Assembly (NCBI RefSeq): GCF_021404465.1
Contig: NZ_JABFTT010000012.1
Coordinates: 110,575-174,574, forward strand
Source of the DNA: Billgrantia zhangzhouensis
GTDB lineage: Bacteria > Pseudomonadota > Gammaproteobacteria > Pseudomonadales > Halomonadaceae
DNA length: 64,000 bases
Direction: 5' to 3'
Positions 1 through 9,600 of this stretch are shown piece by piece. The notes beneath the pieces are model-generated. The model did not search any database. It saw only the letters and a program-made list of their open reading frames with translations, and was not told where the DNA came from. Each line of letters opens with the position of its first letter. Position 1 is the stretch's first letter. A program made the translations under genes and the position numbers.

Positions 1-66
1 GCGGAGCAGATCCTCAGCCGTCATCAGCCGGACGATCTATGGGTTCGCCCCTACGAGACCCAGTGA
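1..66 (+). CDS. C-terminal end of an unidentified protein (cut by window edge)
   Basis: An open frame enters from the left edge and gives 21 residues, ending in DLWVRPYETQ before a TGA stop. Codon use is GC-rich like the neighbours. The gene converges on the GST gene with a 27-nt gap. Too little is present to name a family. Confidence 0.5.
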   Translation, partial: AEQILSRHQPDDLWVRPYETQ

Positions 67-93
67 TTCGTGCTGGGGCCATGGGAGCACGGC

Positions 94-714
94 TCAGCCG
101 TGGTGGTGCATGGCCTCATCATCGAGTGAGTTGGCGCGGCGATAGGCCTCGCGGTCACTGACCCGCGCCCAATAATCGACGAAGGCGGGGCACGACTCCA
201 GGCTGCCGAACTGTAGCCCCCAGCCGATGTGCGAGCCGAGATAGACATCGGCCGCAGAGAAATGGGGACCGGCAATGTACTCGTGCGCGCTGACGGCTAT
301 CTCCAGGGTTTCCAATACCGCCTCGATGCTGCCATAGCCGACACGGCCCTGTTGCGTGATGTTGGGCTCCATGCCTAGGTCGCGATCCGTGATCGCGGCT
401 TCCAGCGGGCCGGCGGCGAAGAACAGCCAGCGATAGTAGGCGCCGCGCTCGGTGAGCGGCGGCGCCAAGTCGGCTTCGGGAAAGGCATCGGCCAGGTAGG
501 CGCAGATGGCGGCACATTCGGTCACCACCGTTTCGCCGTGTCGTATGGCAGGCACCTTGCCCATGGGATTGATGGCGAGGTATTCGGGCGCCTTCATGGT
601 AGGGCCGAATTCCACGATCTCGGTGCGATAGGGGGCACCGATCTCTTCGAGCATCCAGCGGGCGATACGTCCACGGGACATGGGGTTCGTATAAAGGGTG
701 AGGGACTCATGCAT
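94..714 (-). CDS. Glutathione S-transferase family protein
   Basis: This is a 206-residue soluble protein with the two-domain GST layout. The N-terminal thioredoxin-like half (about residues 1-80) contains LYTNPMSRGRIARWMLEE, the cis-proline segment NPMGKVPAI and the glutathione gamma-glutamyl-binding segment ending in TECAAICAYLAD. The C-terminal half is helical, with SAADVYLGSHIGWG in the expected place. Known GSTs conjugate glutathione to electrophiles or act in redox detoxification; the substrate cannot be read from sequence. It lies downstream of soxR on the same strand with about 70 nt between, so it could share the redox-stress context, though co-transcription is inference. Length is normal for the family. 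Confidence 0.88.
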   Translation of the reverse strand: MHESLTLYTNPMSRGRIARWMLEEIGAPYRTEIVEFGPTMKAPEYLAINPMGKVPAIRHGETVVTECAAICAYLADAFPEADLAPPLTERGAYYRWLFFAAGPLEAAITDRDLGMEPNITQQGRVGYGSIEAVLETLEIAVSAHEYIAGPHFSAADVYLGSHIGWGLQFGSLESCPAFVDYWARVSDREAYRRANSLDDEAMHHHG

Positions 715-786
715 GGCGGCTCTCCTGAGGCTCCCCCGAAGATAGCAGCTTCCGAAGGGAATGTAGCCAAGCAGTTAAACGCAAGC

Positions 787-1236
787 TCAGTCGGGATCGA
801 GCAGTCGCGGTCCCGAACCCTCCTCGGCCAGCTCATCCTCGGGGTTGCGCAGCGGGCACTCCTGCATCGACAGGCAGCCGCAACCAATGCAGTGGTCGAG
901 CTGGTCGCGTAGCTGAGTGAGCCGGGCGATCCTGTCATCCAGGGCATGCTGCCAGCTCGCCGAGAGGCGCTGCCAGTCGGTGGCGGTCGGCGCCCGGAAG
1001 TCCGGCAAGGTATCGAAGGCGGCACGAATTTCGGCTAGGGTGATGCCGGTACGCTGGGCGACCTTGATGATCGCCACGCGGCGCAGCACGTCGCGTGTGA
1101 AGCGACGCTGATTGCCAGCGTTGCGGCGGCTCTTGATCAGCCCCTTGGCCTCGTAGAAGTGGATGGCCGAAACCGCCAGGCCGCTACGCTTGGCAACTTC
1201 GCCGACGCTGAGGTCGCGCTGAAGGTAGGCCGGCAT
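787..1236 (-). CDS. soxR: SoxR, redox-sensing MerR-family transcriptional activator
   Basis: The 149-residue protein starts with a MerR-type winged helix ([20 protein letters not shown]) followed by a dimerisation helix. It ends with the SoxR [2Fe-2S] ligand cluster [12 protein letters not shown], giving Cys116, Cys119, Cys121 and Cys127. That spacing is the one known for E. coli SoxR. Known SoxR proteins are oxidised by redox-cycling drugs or superoxide and then untwist promoters with an over-long spacer. I chose the ATG giving [10 protein letters not shown] because it matches the usual family length; an upstream ATG would add 55 non-conserved residues. The gene is divergent from an ABC exporter whose promoter carries a matching operator, so that exporter is the likely target. 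Confidence 0.95.
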   Translation of the reverse strand: MPAYLQRDLSVGEVAKRSGLAVSAIHFYEAKGLIKSRRNAGNQRRFTRDVLRRVAIIKVAQRTGITLAEIRAAFDTLPDFRAPTATDWQRLSASWQHALDDRIARLTQLRDQLDHCIGCGCLSMQECPLRNPEDELAEEGSGPRLLDPD

Positions 1237-1420
1237 CTTGCGCCTCCGTGACTTCGATGGGGCAGACGTCTTTAACCTCCCTTCAAGTTCCTGACAAGAC
1301 ATGCCGATATTCCTCCAACGATTTTTTCCGATTTTAGATATATAAGGATGGGTGAGAAAAGAGATCAGGAAGTTTGGTTTTTTGCTCTTTTCTTTCCGCA
1401 CATATTTTTCAATTGGGCTC

Positions 1421-1451
1421 TTGACCTAAATTTAAGTTTAGGTTTTAGCCT
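1421..1451 (+). promoter_or_regulatory. Putative SoxR-controlled promoter of the ABC exporter
   Basis: A -35 element TTGACC (1421-1426) and a poor -10 element TAGCCT (1446-1451) are separated by 19 bp, the spacing used by MerR-family activators. The spacer holds the near-perfect palindrome ACCTAAATTTAAGTTTAGGT (1424-1443), which resembles the SoxR box with its CCTCAAG/CTTGAGG arms. It sits in the divergent soxR-ABC intergenic region, about 105 nt upstream of the ABC start. The rest of this 320-nt gap is AT-rich with no other gene. SoxR control is inference. Confidence 0.7.
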
Positions 1452-1556
1452 GCATCCTGTCAGCCCCGATGGACCGGTCAAGGGTGGGCCATCGGCTCCG
1501 GAAAGCGATATTGCCGGATTTCTCATTGCCTAAGTTTACTTGACGATGGAGTTGTC

Positions 1557-3446
1557 ATGTTCCGTTACTTCGAAAATCTGGTTAACCCCTATCCTCCGGG
1601 CGTACCCGAAACGCCGCCGCGGGGGCTGGGCGCCTTCATCCTGCACTTCTCGCGCCCGGTACTGCCGCTGCTGATCGTGATGTCGCTGCTCACTGCGCTG
1701 GTCTCGGCCACCGAGGTGTTGTTCTTCAGCTATATGGGCGAGCTGGTCGACTGGCTGGCGGGGGCCGAGCGCGACGGTTTCTTCGCCGAGTACGGTTGGC
1801 GCCTGGCCGGGATGGCGGCACTGGTGGTGATCGGCTTGCCACTGCTGACCCTGCTGCAGTCTCTGATCACCCACCAGAGCATCTTCGGCAACTACCCGAT
1901 GATCGGACGCTGGCTGGCGCATCGCCACATGCTGAGCCAGAGCATGGCCTTCTACCAGGACGAGTTCGCCGGGCGGGTCTCGCAGAAGGTGATGCAGACG
2001 GCACTGGCGATTCGCGAGACGGTGATGAAGCTGATGGACCTGCTGGTCTACGTGATCGTCTACTTCATTGGCGCCATGCTGCTGATGGGTAGCGCCGAGC
2101 CATGGCTAATGCTGCCGCTGGTGGCCTGGCTGGCCGGCTATATCGCGATCATGAAAGTGTTCGTGCCACGCCTGCGCCAGGTCTCCATGGAACAGGCCGA
2201 CGCCCGCGCGCGGATGACCGGGCGCATCGTCGACAGCTACAGCAACATCCAGACTATCAAGCTGTTTGCCGATACCCAGCGCGAGCAGGACTACGCTCGG
2301 GATGCCATGGAGGGCTTCATGACTACCGTGCATCGTCAGATGCGCTTGGCCACCAAGCTGACGGTGAGCCTGACGCTGCTCAACTCGCTGCTGCTGGCGG
2401 GGGTGGCGGCGATCGCCATCGGTGCCTGGTATCTGGAGGCGGTGTCGCTCGGGGTGATCGCGGTCGCCATCGCCCTGGTGATGCGCATCCGGTTCATGTC
2501 CAACTGGATCCTTTGGGAGGTGGCGGGGCTGTTCGAGAACATCGGCACGGTGCAGGACGGCATCAACACCATCGCCCGCGAGACCGAGGTCAAGGACGCA
2601 TCTCATGCCAAGTCGCTCGAGGTGTCACGCGGCGAGATACGCTTCGACGCATTGCGCTTCGGCTACTCCCGGCCCGATGGCGAGAAGAACCGCGTATTCG
2701 ACGGCATGAATTTGACCATCGCGCCCGGAGAGAAGGTCGGCCTGATCGGGCGCTCCGGCGCCGGCAAGTCGACCTTGGCCAACTTGCTGCTGCGTTTCTA
2801 CGACCTGGAAGGTGGGCGCATCCTGATCGATGGGCAGAACATCGCCGAGGTCACCCAGGAGTCGCTGCGCCGGCAGATCGGCATGGTGACCCAGGACACC
2901 TCGCTGCTACATCGCTCGGTGCGCGACAACATCCGCTACGGTAGCCCCGAGGCGACCGATGAGCAGGTACTGGAAGCCGTACGCCGGGCCCATGCCGAGT
3001 TCATTTTCGACCTGGTCGATCACAAGGGCCGCCGCGGTCTCGATGCACACGTCGGCGAGCGCGGGGTGAAGCTCTCCGGTGGTCAGCGTCAGCGTATCGC
3101 CATCTCCCGTGTGCTGCTCAAGGATGCACCGATCCTGGTGCTCGACGAGGCGACCTCGGCACTCGACTCCGAAGTCGAGGCGGCCATTCAGGAGCAGCTC
3201 GACACCCTGATGGTGGGTAAGACGGTGATCGCCATCGCGCACCGCCTGTCGACCATTGCCATGCTCGATCGACTTATCGTGCTGGATGAGGGAAACATCG
3301 TCGAGAGCGGCACGCACAGCGAACTGCTGGTGCGCAATGGCCTGTACGCCTCGCTGTGGCGTCGCCAGTCGGGTGGTTTCTTGGGACTGGACACCGAAGA
3401 AGAGGGCGAACGCCAGCATGGTCGGCCGCTGGACGTGGAATCCTGA
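1557..3446 (+). CDS. ABC exporter half-transporter (membrane domain fused to ATPase)
   Basis: The 629-residue protein has an N-terminal transmembrane domain with about six hydrophobic segments (residues 40-330). A C-terminal nucleotide-binding domain follows, with Walker A GRSGAGKS (398-405), signature LSGGQ (506-510), Walker B ILVLDE (526-531) and the H-loop in IAIAHRLST. This is the type IV export fold of MsbA/McjD-like half-transporters, which dimerise to expel lipids, drugs or peptides across the inner membrane. The substrate is unknown. The gene is divergent from soxR and behind a SoxR-type promoter, suggesting export of a redox-active toxic compound. A Rid-family gene follows 34 nt downstream and is probably co-transcribed. 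Confidence 0.9.
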   Translation: MFRYFENLVNPYPPGVPETPPRGLGAFILHFSRPVLPLLIVMSLLTALVSATEVLFFSYMGELVDWLAGAERDGFFAEYGWRLAGMAALVVIGLPLLTLLQSLITHQSIFGNYPMIGRWLAHRHMLSQSMAFYQDEFAGRVSQKVMQTALAIRETVMKLMDLLVYVIVYFIGAMLLMGSAEPWLMLPLVAWLAGYIAIMKVFVPRLRQVSMEQADARARMTGRIVDSYSNIQTIKLFADTQREQDYARDAMEGFMTTVHRQMRLATKLTVSLTLLNSLLLAGVAAIAIGAWYLEAVSLGVIAVAIALVMRIRFMSNWILWEVAGLFENIGTVQDGINTIARETEVKDASHAKSLEVSRGEIRFDALRFGYSRPDGEKNRVFDGMNLTIAPGEKVGLIGRSGAGKSTLANLLLRFYDLEGGRILIDGQNIAEVTQESLRRQIGMVTQDTSLLHRSVRDNIRYGSPEATDEQVLEAVRRAHAEFIFDLVDHKGRRGLDAHVGERGVKLSGGQRQRIAISRVLLKDAPILVLDEATSALDSEVEAAIQEQLDTLMVGKTVIAIAHRLSTIAMLDRLIVLDEGNIVESGTHSELLVRNGLYASLWRRQSGGFLGLDTEEEGERQHGRPLDVES

Positions 3447-3480
3447 GACAAGACGAACCCATGGCAGGAGGAGGAAAGGT

Positions 3481-3897
3481 ATGAAGGGCGTGGAACGTGA
3501 AGTCATCAACCCGCGTGGTGTGCCCGATACGCTGCAGTACGGTTTCAGCCAGGCCGTGATGGTGAGGGGAGGCTATCGTGTGCATCTCTCGGGACAGGTC
3601 GGTGTCGATGCTCATGAGTGCCTGGTCGACCCCGACCTCGAGGGCCAGACCTTTGCCGCGCTGGACAATATCGAAGCGATCCTCGCCACGCTGGGAGGTG
3701 ACCTGTCGCATGTGGTAATGCTGCGTATCTATATCACCGAGCCTGCCCGCTATGATCAGGAGGGAGTCGTGCAGGCGCTGCGCTCGCGCTTCCCTCAATC
3801 GCCGCCGGCAAGTTCATGGGTGATCGTCAGCGGCCTCTCCGAGCCGGAGTGGCTGATCGAGATCGAAGCCGAGGCGGTATTGGCTGACATCGAGTAA
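3481..3897 (+). CDS. Rid (YjgF/YER057c/UK114) family protein lacking the deaminase arginine
   Basis: The 138-residue single-domain protein has the family core (VHLSGQVGVD, LDNIEAILATLGGD, LRIYIT, IEIEAEAVL). Known RidA enzymes hydrolyse reactive enamine/imine intermediates and trimerise with active sites at the interfaces. Their key Arg sits in a PAR motif; here the aligned segment reads PPASSWVIV, placing Ser at residue 111. A canonical imine deaminase activity is therefore doubtful, and this is probably another Rid subgroup. The start is the ATG preceded by an AGGAGGAAAGG ribosome-binding site. It lies 34 nt behind the ABC exporter, so co-expression is likely. Confidence 0.85.
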   Translation: MKGVEREVINPRGVPDTLQYGFSQAVMVRGGYRVHLSGQVGVDAHECLVDPDLEGQTFAALDNIEAILATLGGDLSHVVMLRIYITEPARYDQEGVVQALRSRFPQSPPASSWVIVSGLSEPEWLIEIEAEAVLADIE

Positions 3898-3928
3898 GGC
3901 AGCGGCATGCGGTGCCCCGGCAGCCGGC

Positions 3929-4912
3929 TCAAGCCGGCTCGTCGATGGCCTCGGTCGGGGTGCCGGTGTAAACCGGAGGCTGCCATGGCTCGGGTGCCGA
4001 CAGGCTTTCGATTCGCATGCTCTCGACGACGAAGTCGACGAAGGTGCGCACCTTGGGTGAGACGAGGCTGCCGCCGGGAAAGACGGCATTCATTTCGACC
4101 ATGGGGCCCTCCCAGCCTTCCAGGATGCGCCGTGGCCTCGTGGCTTCCGCACTGAGACAGATGACGAACTCGTTGGCGAGCATGATGCCTTGCCCGTCTT
4201 CGAGCATGCCGCGCAGGGCGAAGGGGTCGTTGGCAATGGCGACCGGATCGACCTCGACCTCGACGGTTTCCCGGCTCGCGCTGTTGCTCAACTGCCAGAC
4301 GTAGCGTTGGCCGCGCTGTTCCATGGCCTTGGCCAGCACCGGGTGAGAAGCCAGGTCCGATGGCGTTCGAGGTTCGCCATGTCGAGCGAGGTAGGTTTCG
4401 CTGGCATAGACGAACGAGCGGAAGCGGGCCAGGGGGCGTGCCACCAGGCTGGAGTCCGGCAGTGGGCCGACCCGTAGCGCCACGTCGATCTGATTGGCCA
4501 CCAGGTCGAGACGCTCGTTGGAGAGCACCAGATCGATGCGTACTTGGGGATGCAGCTGACGGAAATCCCGTATCAGTACCGAGGTGAACTCGGTGCACAT
4601 GGTGAAGGGAGCAGTCACCCTGAGCCAGCCGCGGGGGCTTTCTTCCAAGTGGTGTACGGCCTTTTCTGCTTCACCCAGGTCGCGAACGATACGGTTGCAG
4701 TAATCGAAATAGATGGAGCCTGCCTCGGTGAGACTCAGCCTGCGGGTGGTGCGATGCAACAGGCGGGCACCCAGGCGCTGTTCGAGCATCTGTACCTTGC
4801 GGCTGACAGTGGTCTTGGAGAGGCGAAGCTGCTTGGCGGCGGCAATGAAGCTGCCCTGCTCCACGACCTTGGCAAAGATCAGGGCATCGTTGAGGTCTTG
4901 CAGCATGGTCAT
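3929..4912 (-). CDS. LysR-family regulator, CrgA-like, divergent from the RND pump
   Basis: The 327-residue protein has an N-terminal winged helix (FAKVVEQGSFIAAAKQL, SKTTVSRKVQMLEQRLG, RTTRRLSLTEAG) and a type-2 periplasmic-binding-like effector domain starting near residue 90. The sequence style (RGWLRVTAPFTM, SLVARPLA) matches the large CrgA-type LysR subgroup. The start gives MTMLQDLNDALIF; a second ATG two codons later is equally possible. It is divergent from a MexE-like adaptor gene across 306 nt that contains a strong CTGTCCC/GGGACAG palindrome. By analogy with LysR-pump pairs it probably regulates the efflux operon; the inducer is unknown. Confidence 0.88.
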   Translation of the reverse strand: MTMLQDLNDALIFAKVVEQGSFIAAAKQLRLSKTTVSRKVQMLEQRLGARLLHRTTRRLSLTEAGSIYFDYCNRIVRDLGEAEKAVHHLEESPRGWLRVTAPFTMCTEFTSVLIRDFRQLHPQVRIDLVLSNERLDLVANQIDVALRVGPLPDSSLVARPLARFRSFVYASETYLARHGEPRTPSDLASHPVLAKAMEQRGQRYVWQLSNSASRETVEVEVDPVAIANDPFALRGMLEDGQGIMLANEFVICLSAEATRPRRILEGWEGPMVEMNAVFPGGSLVSPKVRTFVDFVVESMRIESLSAPEPWQPPVYTGTPTEAIDEPA

Positions 4913-4990
4913 TGTCCTGTGCCGTGCATGCAATGTCAGGGGGGGGGAAACACCACAGAGCAAGAGAAGACGAGAACGGCTGCACGGTGA

Positions 4991-5010
4991 CTGTCCCGCC
5001 AATGGGACAG
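4991..5010. promoter_or_regulatory. Palindrome CTGTCCC-N6-GGGACAG, candidate LysR operator
   Basis: This is a perfect 7-bp inverted repeat with a 6-nt centre inside the 306-nt LysR/RND-pump divergent region. It fits the T-N11-A pattern of LysR boxes. It lies 78 nt upstream of the regulator start and about 210 nt upstream of the adaptor start. Nothing else gene-like was seen in the gap beyond AT-rich promoter sequence near 5085-5160. Confidence 0.5.
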
Positions 5011-5218
5011 TATTTCCCTGTTGGCCCGACTAATCAAGTGCCCCGTAACTCTATATGGTGACATTCGGCAAAGTTGGCAGTTGTCGATTAATAACGCCGC
5101 CCAACGACATGAGTCGTGATAGGGAAAAGGCTAAGCATAATTAATTCGTGAAGAGATTGTCGGCCAAGTCTTGTATCGGCACTGCGAATCGCTACTTGGT
5201 ATAGGGAGAAAAGAAACG

Positions 5219-6430
5219 ATGAACGTCCACAAGATGTTCGAGAAGAGAGACAGCCGGCGAACGCTCATGGTTATCGCCATGGTCGCCGGGCTCGTCGTTC
5301 TGACAGGATGCGAGAGCCAGGCCGACACTCAGGCGGGTGCCGAGCAGGGACCGCCGCCTCCTCAGGTTAGCGTGGCCCAGGTGCTGGTCGAAGACGTGGA
5401 ACTGTGGGACGCCTTCACCGGCCGGATCGAGGCGGTGGAGACGGTCGACCTGCGTCCACGGGTGTCGGGCTACATCGAGAGCGTCAACTACAGCGAAGGC
5501 CAGGAAGTCGGGAAGGGCGACGTACTGTTCGTCATCGATCAGCGTCCCTATCGCGCCGAGCTGGAGCGAGCCGAGGCCGAGTTGCAGCGTGCCCGGGCGC
5601 GTGCCGAGCTGGCACGCAGCGAAGCCGCACGGGCCGAGGCGCTGTCGCAAACCCGCTCTATTTCGCGCGAGGAGCTGGATCAGCGTCGCGCGGCGGCGGC
5701 CACTGCGGAAGCCGATACTCTGGCGGCCCAGGCCATCGCCGAGACGGCCAGGCTCAACATGGAATTCACCGAGGTACGTGCGCCCATTGCCGGGCGCACC
5801 GGGCGGGCACTGGTCACGCCGGGCAACCTCGTTTCCGAAGCCACGCCGCTGACCCGGGTCGTCGCCCTGGACCGGGTTCATGTGCACTTCCATAGCGACG
5901 AGCAGGCCTACCTGCGCTACGAGGCGATGTCGCGCAACGGCGAGCGGGCGGAGTTCCGCGGCTCAAGTCTGCCGGTACGCGTCGGCTTGGCCAACGACGA
6001 GGGATATCCCTACCGCGGCGAGGTCGACTTCGTCGACAACCGTCTCGATGCCGAAGCCGGCACCATCCTGACCCGCGCCGTACTCGACAACAGCGAAGGC
6101 CGCTTCGCCCCCGGCATGTACGCCCGCGTACAGCTGCTGGCGGGCAGCGCCGAAGACACCTTGCTGATCGACGACAAGGCGGTGCTCACCGATCAGGACC
6201 GCAAGTACGTCTACGTGGTCGACGAAGAGGGGCGGGCCATGCGCCGCGACGTGCAGCTCGGGCGCATGGTCGGCGGGTTGCGGGTGGTGACGGCTGGGCT
6301 CGAACCCAGCGACCAGGTGGTAGTGAGCGGCGCGCAGCGGATCTTCTTCCCGGGTATGCCGGTAGCGGCGGAGAGCGTCGACATGCGCGGCTCGGGAGGC
6401 GCGGCCGGAGAATACGCCGCGATGCGTTGA
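5219..6430 (+). CDS. RND efflux periplasmic adaptor lipoprotein (MexE-like)
   Basis: The 403-residue protein has a signal peptide with a lipobox ending LTGC, so it should be lipidated and anchored in the inner membrane facing the periplasm. It shows the membrane-fusion-protein order: barrel-sandwich (DLRPRVSGYIESV, VGKGDVLFVIDQRPY), an alpha-helical hairpin rich in Arg/Ala/Glu (residues 115-190), the second lipoyl half (MEFTEVRAPIAGRTGR), then beta-barrel and membrane-proximal domains. It resembles MexE by recognition. Such adaptors connect an RND permease to an outer-membrane channel. The start is the ATG 9 nt after GGGAGAA. The permease follows after 240 nt filled largely by a repeat element. 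Confidence 0.9.
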   Translation: MNVHKMFEKRDSRRTLMVIAMVAGLVVLTGCESQADTQAGAEQGPPPPQVSVAQVLVEDVELWDAFTGRIEAVETVDLRPRVSGYIESVNYSEGQEVGKGDVLFVIDQRPYRAELERAEAELQRARARAELARSEAARAEALSQTRSISREELDQRRAAAATAEADTLAAQAIAETARLNMEFTEVRAPIAGRTGRALVTPGNLVSEATPLTRVVALDRVHVHFHSDEQAYLRYEAMSRNGERAEFRGSSLPVRVGLANDEGYPYRGEVDFVDNRLDAEAGTILTRAVLDNSEGRFAPGMYARVQLLAGSAEDTLLIDDKAVLTDQDRKYVYVVDEEGRAMRRDVQLGRMVGGLRVVTAGLEPSDQVVVSGAQRIFFPGMPVAAESVDMRGSGGAAGEYAAMR

Positions 6431-6462
6431 GCTGCTGCACCGCCCCGCACGACTCCAGATAA

Positions 6463-6604
6463 GGAAATGCCGAACAAATCGGCGAGCGGAGTGAAGCGCA
6501 AGGCGCACGGAGCGCAGGAACCGGAGCCTATGCGGTATAGGTGAGGATTCCGAGCACCGCGCAACGCAGCGATTTGCCCGCGCAGGCATTTGTGCAGCGT
6601 TTCC
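6463..6604 (+). repeat. MITE-like dispersed repeat, copy 1 (142 bp), inside the RND operon
   Basis: The element runs from GGAAATGCCGAACAAAT to the complement of GGAAACGCTGCACAAAT, giving imperfect terminal inverted repeats of about 17 bp (14 matches). Its interior (GAAGCGCAAGGCGCACGGAG, GTGAGGATTCCG, CCGCGCAACGCAGCGATT) reappears almost unchanged, in opposite orientation, at 29099-29306. It has no coding capacity. It sits between the adaptor and permease genes, where it may also form RNA secondary structure affecting expression of the distal genes. Confidence 0.8.
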
Positions 6605-6670
6605 TGACCATAACCCCCCCCTGACTTGTACGGGGCGGACCCAGTGTCCGTCCCGTAAGGGAGTCTTGTC

Positions 6671-9600
6671 ATGAATTTCGCCAAGTTCTTCGTCGACCGG
6701 CCGATCTTTGCCGCGGTGCTGTCGATCCTGATATTCATTGCCGGCGCCATCACCATCCCGCTGCTGCCTATCAGCGAATACCCCGACGTGGTACCGCCCA
6801 CCGTGCAGGTGCGCGCGGTCTATCCCGGCGCCAACCCGAGGGAGATCGCCGAAACGGTGGCCACGCCTTTGGAGGAGGCGATCACCGGAGTCGAGAACCT
6901 GATGTACATGAAGTCGGTGGCCGGCTCCGACGGGGTGTTGGCGATGACGCTGACCTTCCGTCCCGGTACCGACCCGGACGAGGCCCAGGTGCAGGTGCAG
7001 AACCGGGTCAGCCAGGCGCTGGCGCGGCTGCCCGAGGCGGTGCGCCGCCAGGGCGTGACCACCGACAAGCAGTCGCCCGATCTGACCATGGTGCCGCAGT
7101 TGATCTCGCCCGACGGCCGCTACGACAGTACCTACCTGCGCAACTATGCGGCGCTGCACGTGCGCGACGAGCTGGCACGCCTGCCCGGCGTGGGCCAGGC
7201 GATGATGTTCGGTGCCGGCGACTATGCCATGCGGGTGTGGATCGATCCTGACCGCGCCGCCGCGCGTGGGCTCACCGCCGGCGACGTGATCGCAGCGATC
7301 CGTGAGCAGAACGTGCAGGTTTCGGCCGGCCAGCTCGGTGCGCCGCCGACGCCGACCACGTCCGACTTCCTGGTCTCGATCAACGCCCAGGGACGCCTGA
7401 CCACCGAGGAAGAGTTCGGCAACATCGTGGTCAAGGCGGGCAGCGACGGGCAGATCACCTACCTCTCCGACGTGGCGCGTATCGAACTCGGTGCCGCCGA
7501 GTATTCGCTGCGGGCGCTGCTCGACAACCAGCAGGCGGTGGCCATCGGTATCTTCCAGGCACCCGGTTCCAACGCCATTGCGCTATCCGATGCAGTGCGC
7601 GACAAGATGGAGGAACTCTCCCAGCGCTTCCCCGAAGGCGTGGAGTACACCATCGTCTACGATCCCACGGTGTTCGTGCGCGACTCGATCAAGTCGGTGA
7701 TCAAGACCCTGCTCGAGGCGGTATTGCTGGTGGTGCTAGTGGTCACGCTGTTCCTGCAGACCTGGCGGGCTTCGGTGATCCCGCTGCTGGCGGTGCCGGT
7801 GTCGATCGTGGGCACCTTCGCCGTGCTCTATCTGCTCGGTTTCTCGATCAACAGCCTGACGCTGTTCGGCCTGGTACTGGCGATCGGTATCGTGGTTGAT
7901 GACGCCATCGTGGTGGTGGAGAACGTCGAGCGCAACATCGAGGAAGGGCTGGCGCCGCTGGCAGCGGCCCACCAGGCCATGCGTGAGGTGAGCGGGCCGA
8001 TCATCGCCATCTCGGTGGTCTTGTGCGCAGTGTTCGTGCCGATGGCCTTCCTCGAGGGCGTCACCGGCCAGTTCTATCGCCAGTTCGCGGTGACCATCGC
8101 TATCTCCACGGTGATCTCGGCGATCAACTCGCTGACGCTGTCGCCGGCGCTGGCGGCGATGCTGCTCAAGCCCCACGACGCGCCGAAGGATCGCCTGTCG
8201 CGGTTGATCGACTTCCTGTTCGGCTGGCTGTTCCGACCCTTCAACCGCTTCTTCACTGCCAGTTCCAACGGCTATCAGGGCGGCGTGGCGCGCAGCCTGC
8301 GCCGGCGCGGCGCGGTATTCGCCGTCTACGCGCTGCTGCTGGCGGGTACCGGCGTGATGTTCCAGATGGTGCCGGGGGGCTTCATTCCCACCCAGGACAA
8401 GATGTACCTGATCGGCGGTGCCAAGCTGCCCGAAGGGGCCTCGCTCGATCGTACCGAGGCGGTGATCCGGCGCATGACCGAGCTGGCCCTGGAGACCGAA
8501 GGAGTCGAGGCGGCAGTGGCGTTTCCGGGCCTCAATCCTCTGCAGTTCACCAACACGCCCAATTCCGGCACGGTGTTCTTTGGCCTGGAAGCATTCGGCG
8601 ACCGCCAGCGCAGTGCCGAGGAGATCACCGCCGAGCTCAACGGCAAGTTCGCTGCCCTGCAGGAGGCCTTCAGCTTCGCCTTCATGCCGCCGGCGATCCT
8701 GGGGCTCGGCTCCGGTTCGGGATTCTCGCTGTTCGTGCAGGATCGCGCCAACCTTGGCTACGGCGAGTTGCAGAACGCCGTCGATGGCCTTAGCGGGGCG
8801 CTGGCGCAGACCCCGGGAATGGGCTACCCGATCACCTCCTACCAGTCCAACGTGCCGCAGCTCGACCTGAACGTCGACCGGGTCAAGGCCAAGACCCAGG
8901 GCGTGGCGCTGACCGACCTGTTCGAGACCTTGCAGGTCTACCTTGGCTCGGTCTACGTCAACGACTTCAACCGCTTCGGACGTACCTGGCAGGTGATGGC
9001 CCAGGCCGATGGCGATTTCCGCATGGACGTGGCCAACATCGATCGCCTGCGTACCCGTAACGTCTATGGGGAGATGGTGCCGATTGGCAGCATGATCCGC
9101 ATCGACCAGAGCTTCGGCCCCGACCCGGTGATTCGTTACAACGGCTACCCGGCGGCGGATCTGATGGGCGAGGCCGACCCGCGCGTGCTGTCGTCGAGCC
9201 AGGCCATCCAGGTGGTGGAGCAGCTCGCCGCGGGGGGGCTGCCTGCCGGCATGGCCTTCGAATGGACCGACCTGAGCTATCAGCAGGTCAACCAGGGCGG
9301 GGCGGCGCTGATCGTGTTCCCGCTGGCCATCCTACTGGTGTTCCTGGCGCTCGCCGCGCTCTATGAGAGCTGGACGTTGCCGCTGGCGGTGATCCTGATC
9401 GTGCCGATGTGCATGCTCTCGGCGCTGATCGGCGTGAAGCTAACCGGTGGCGACAACAACATCTTCGTCCAGGTGGGCCTGGTGGTGTTGATCGGCCTGG
9501 CGTGCAAGAACGCCATCCTGATCGTCGAGTTCGCTCGCGAGCTGGAGATGCAGGGACGCGGCATCGTCGAGGCGGCGCTGGAGGCGTGCCGCCTGCGCCT

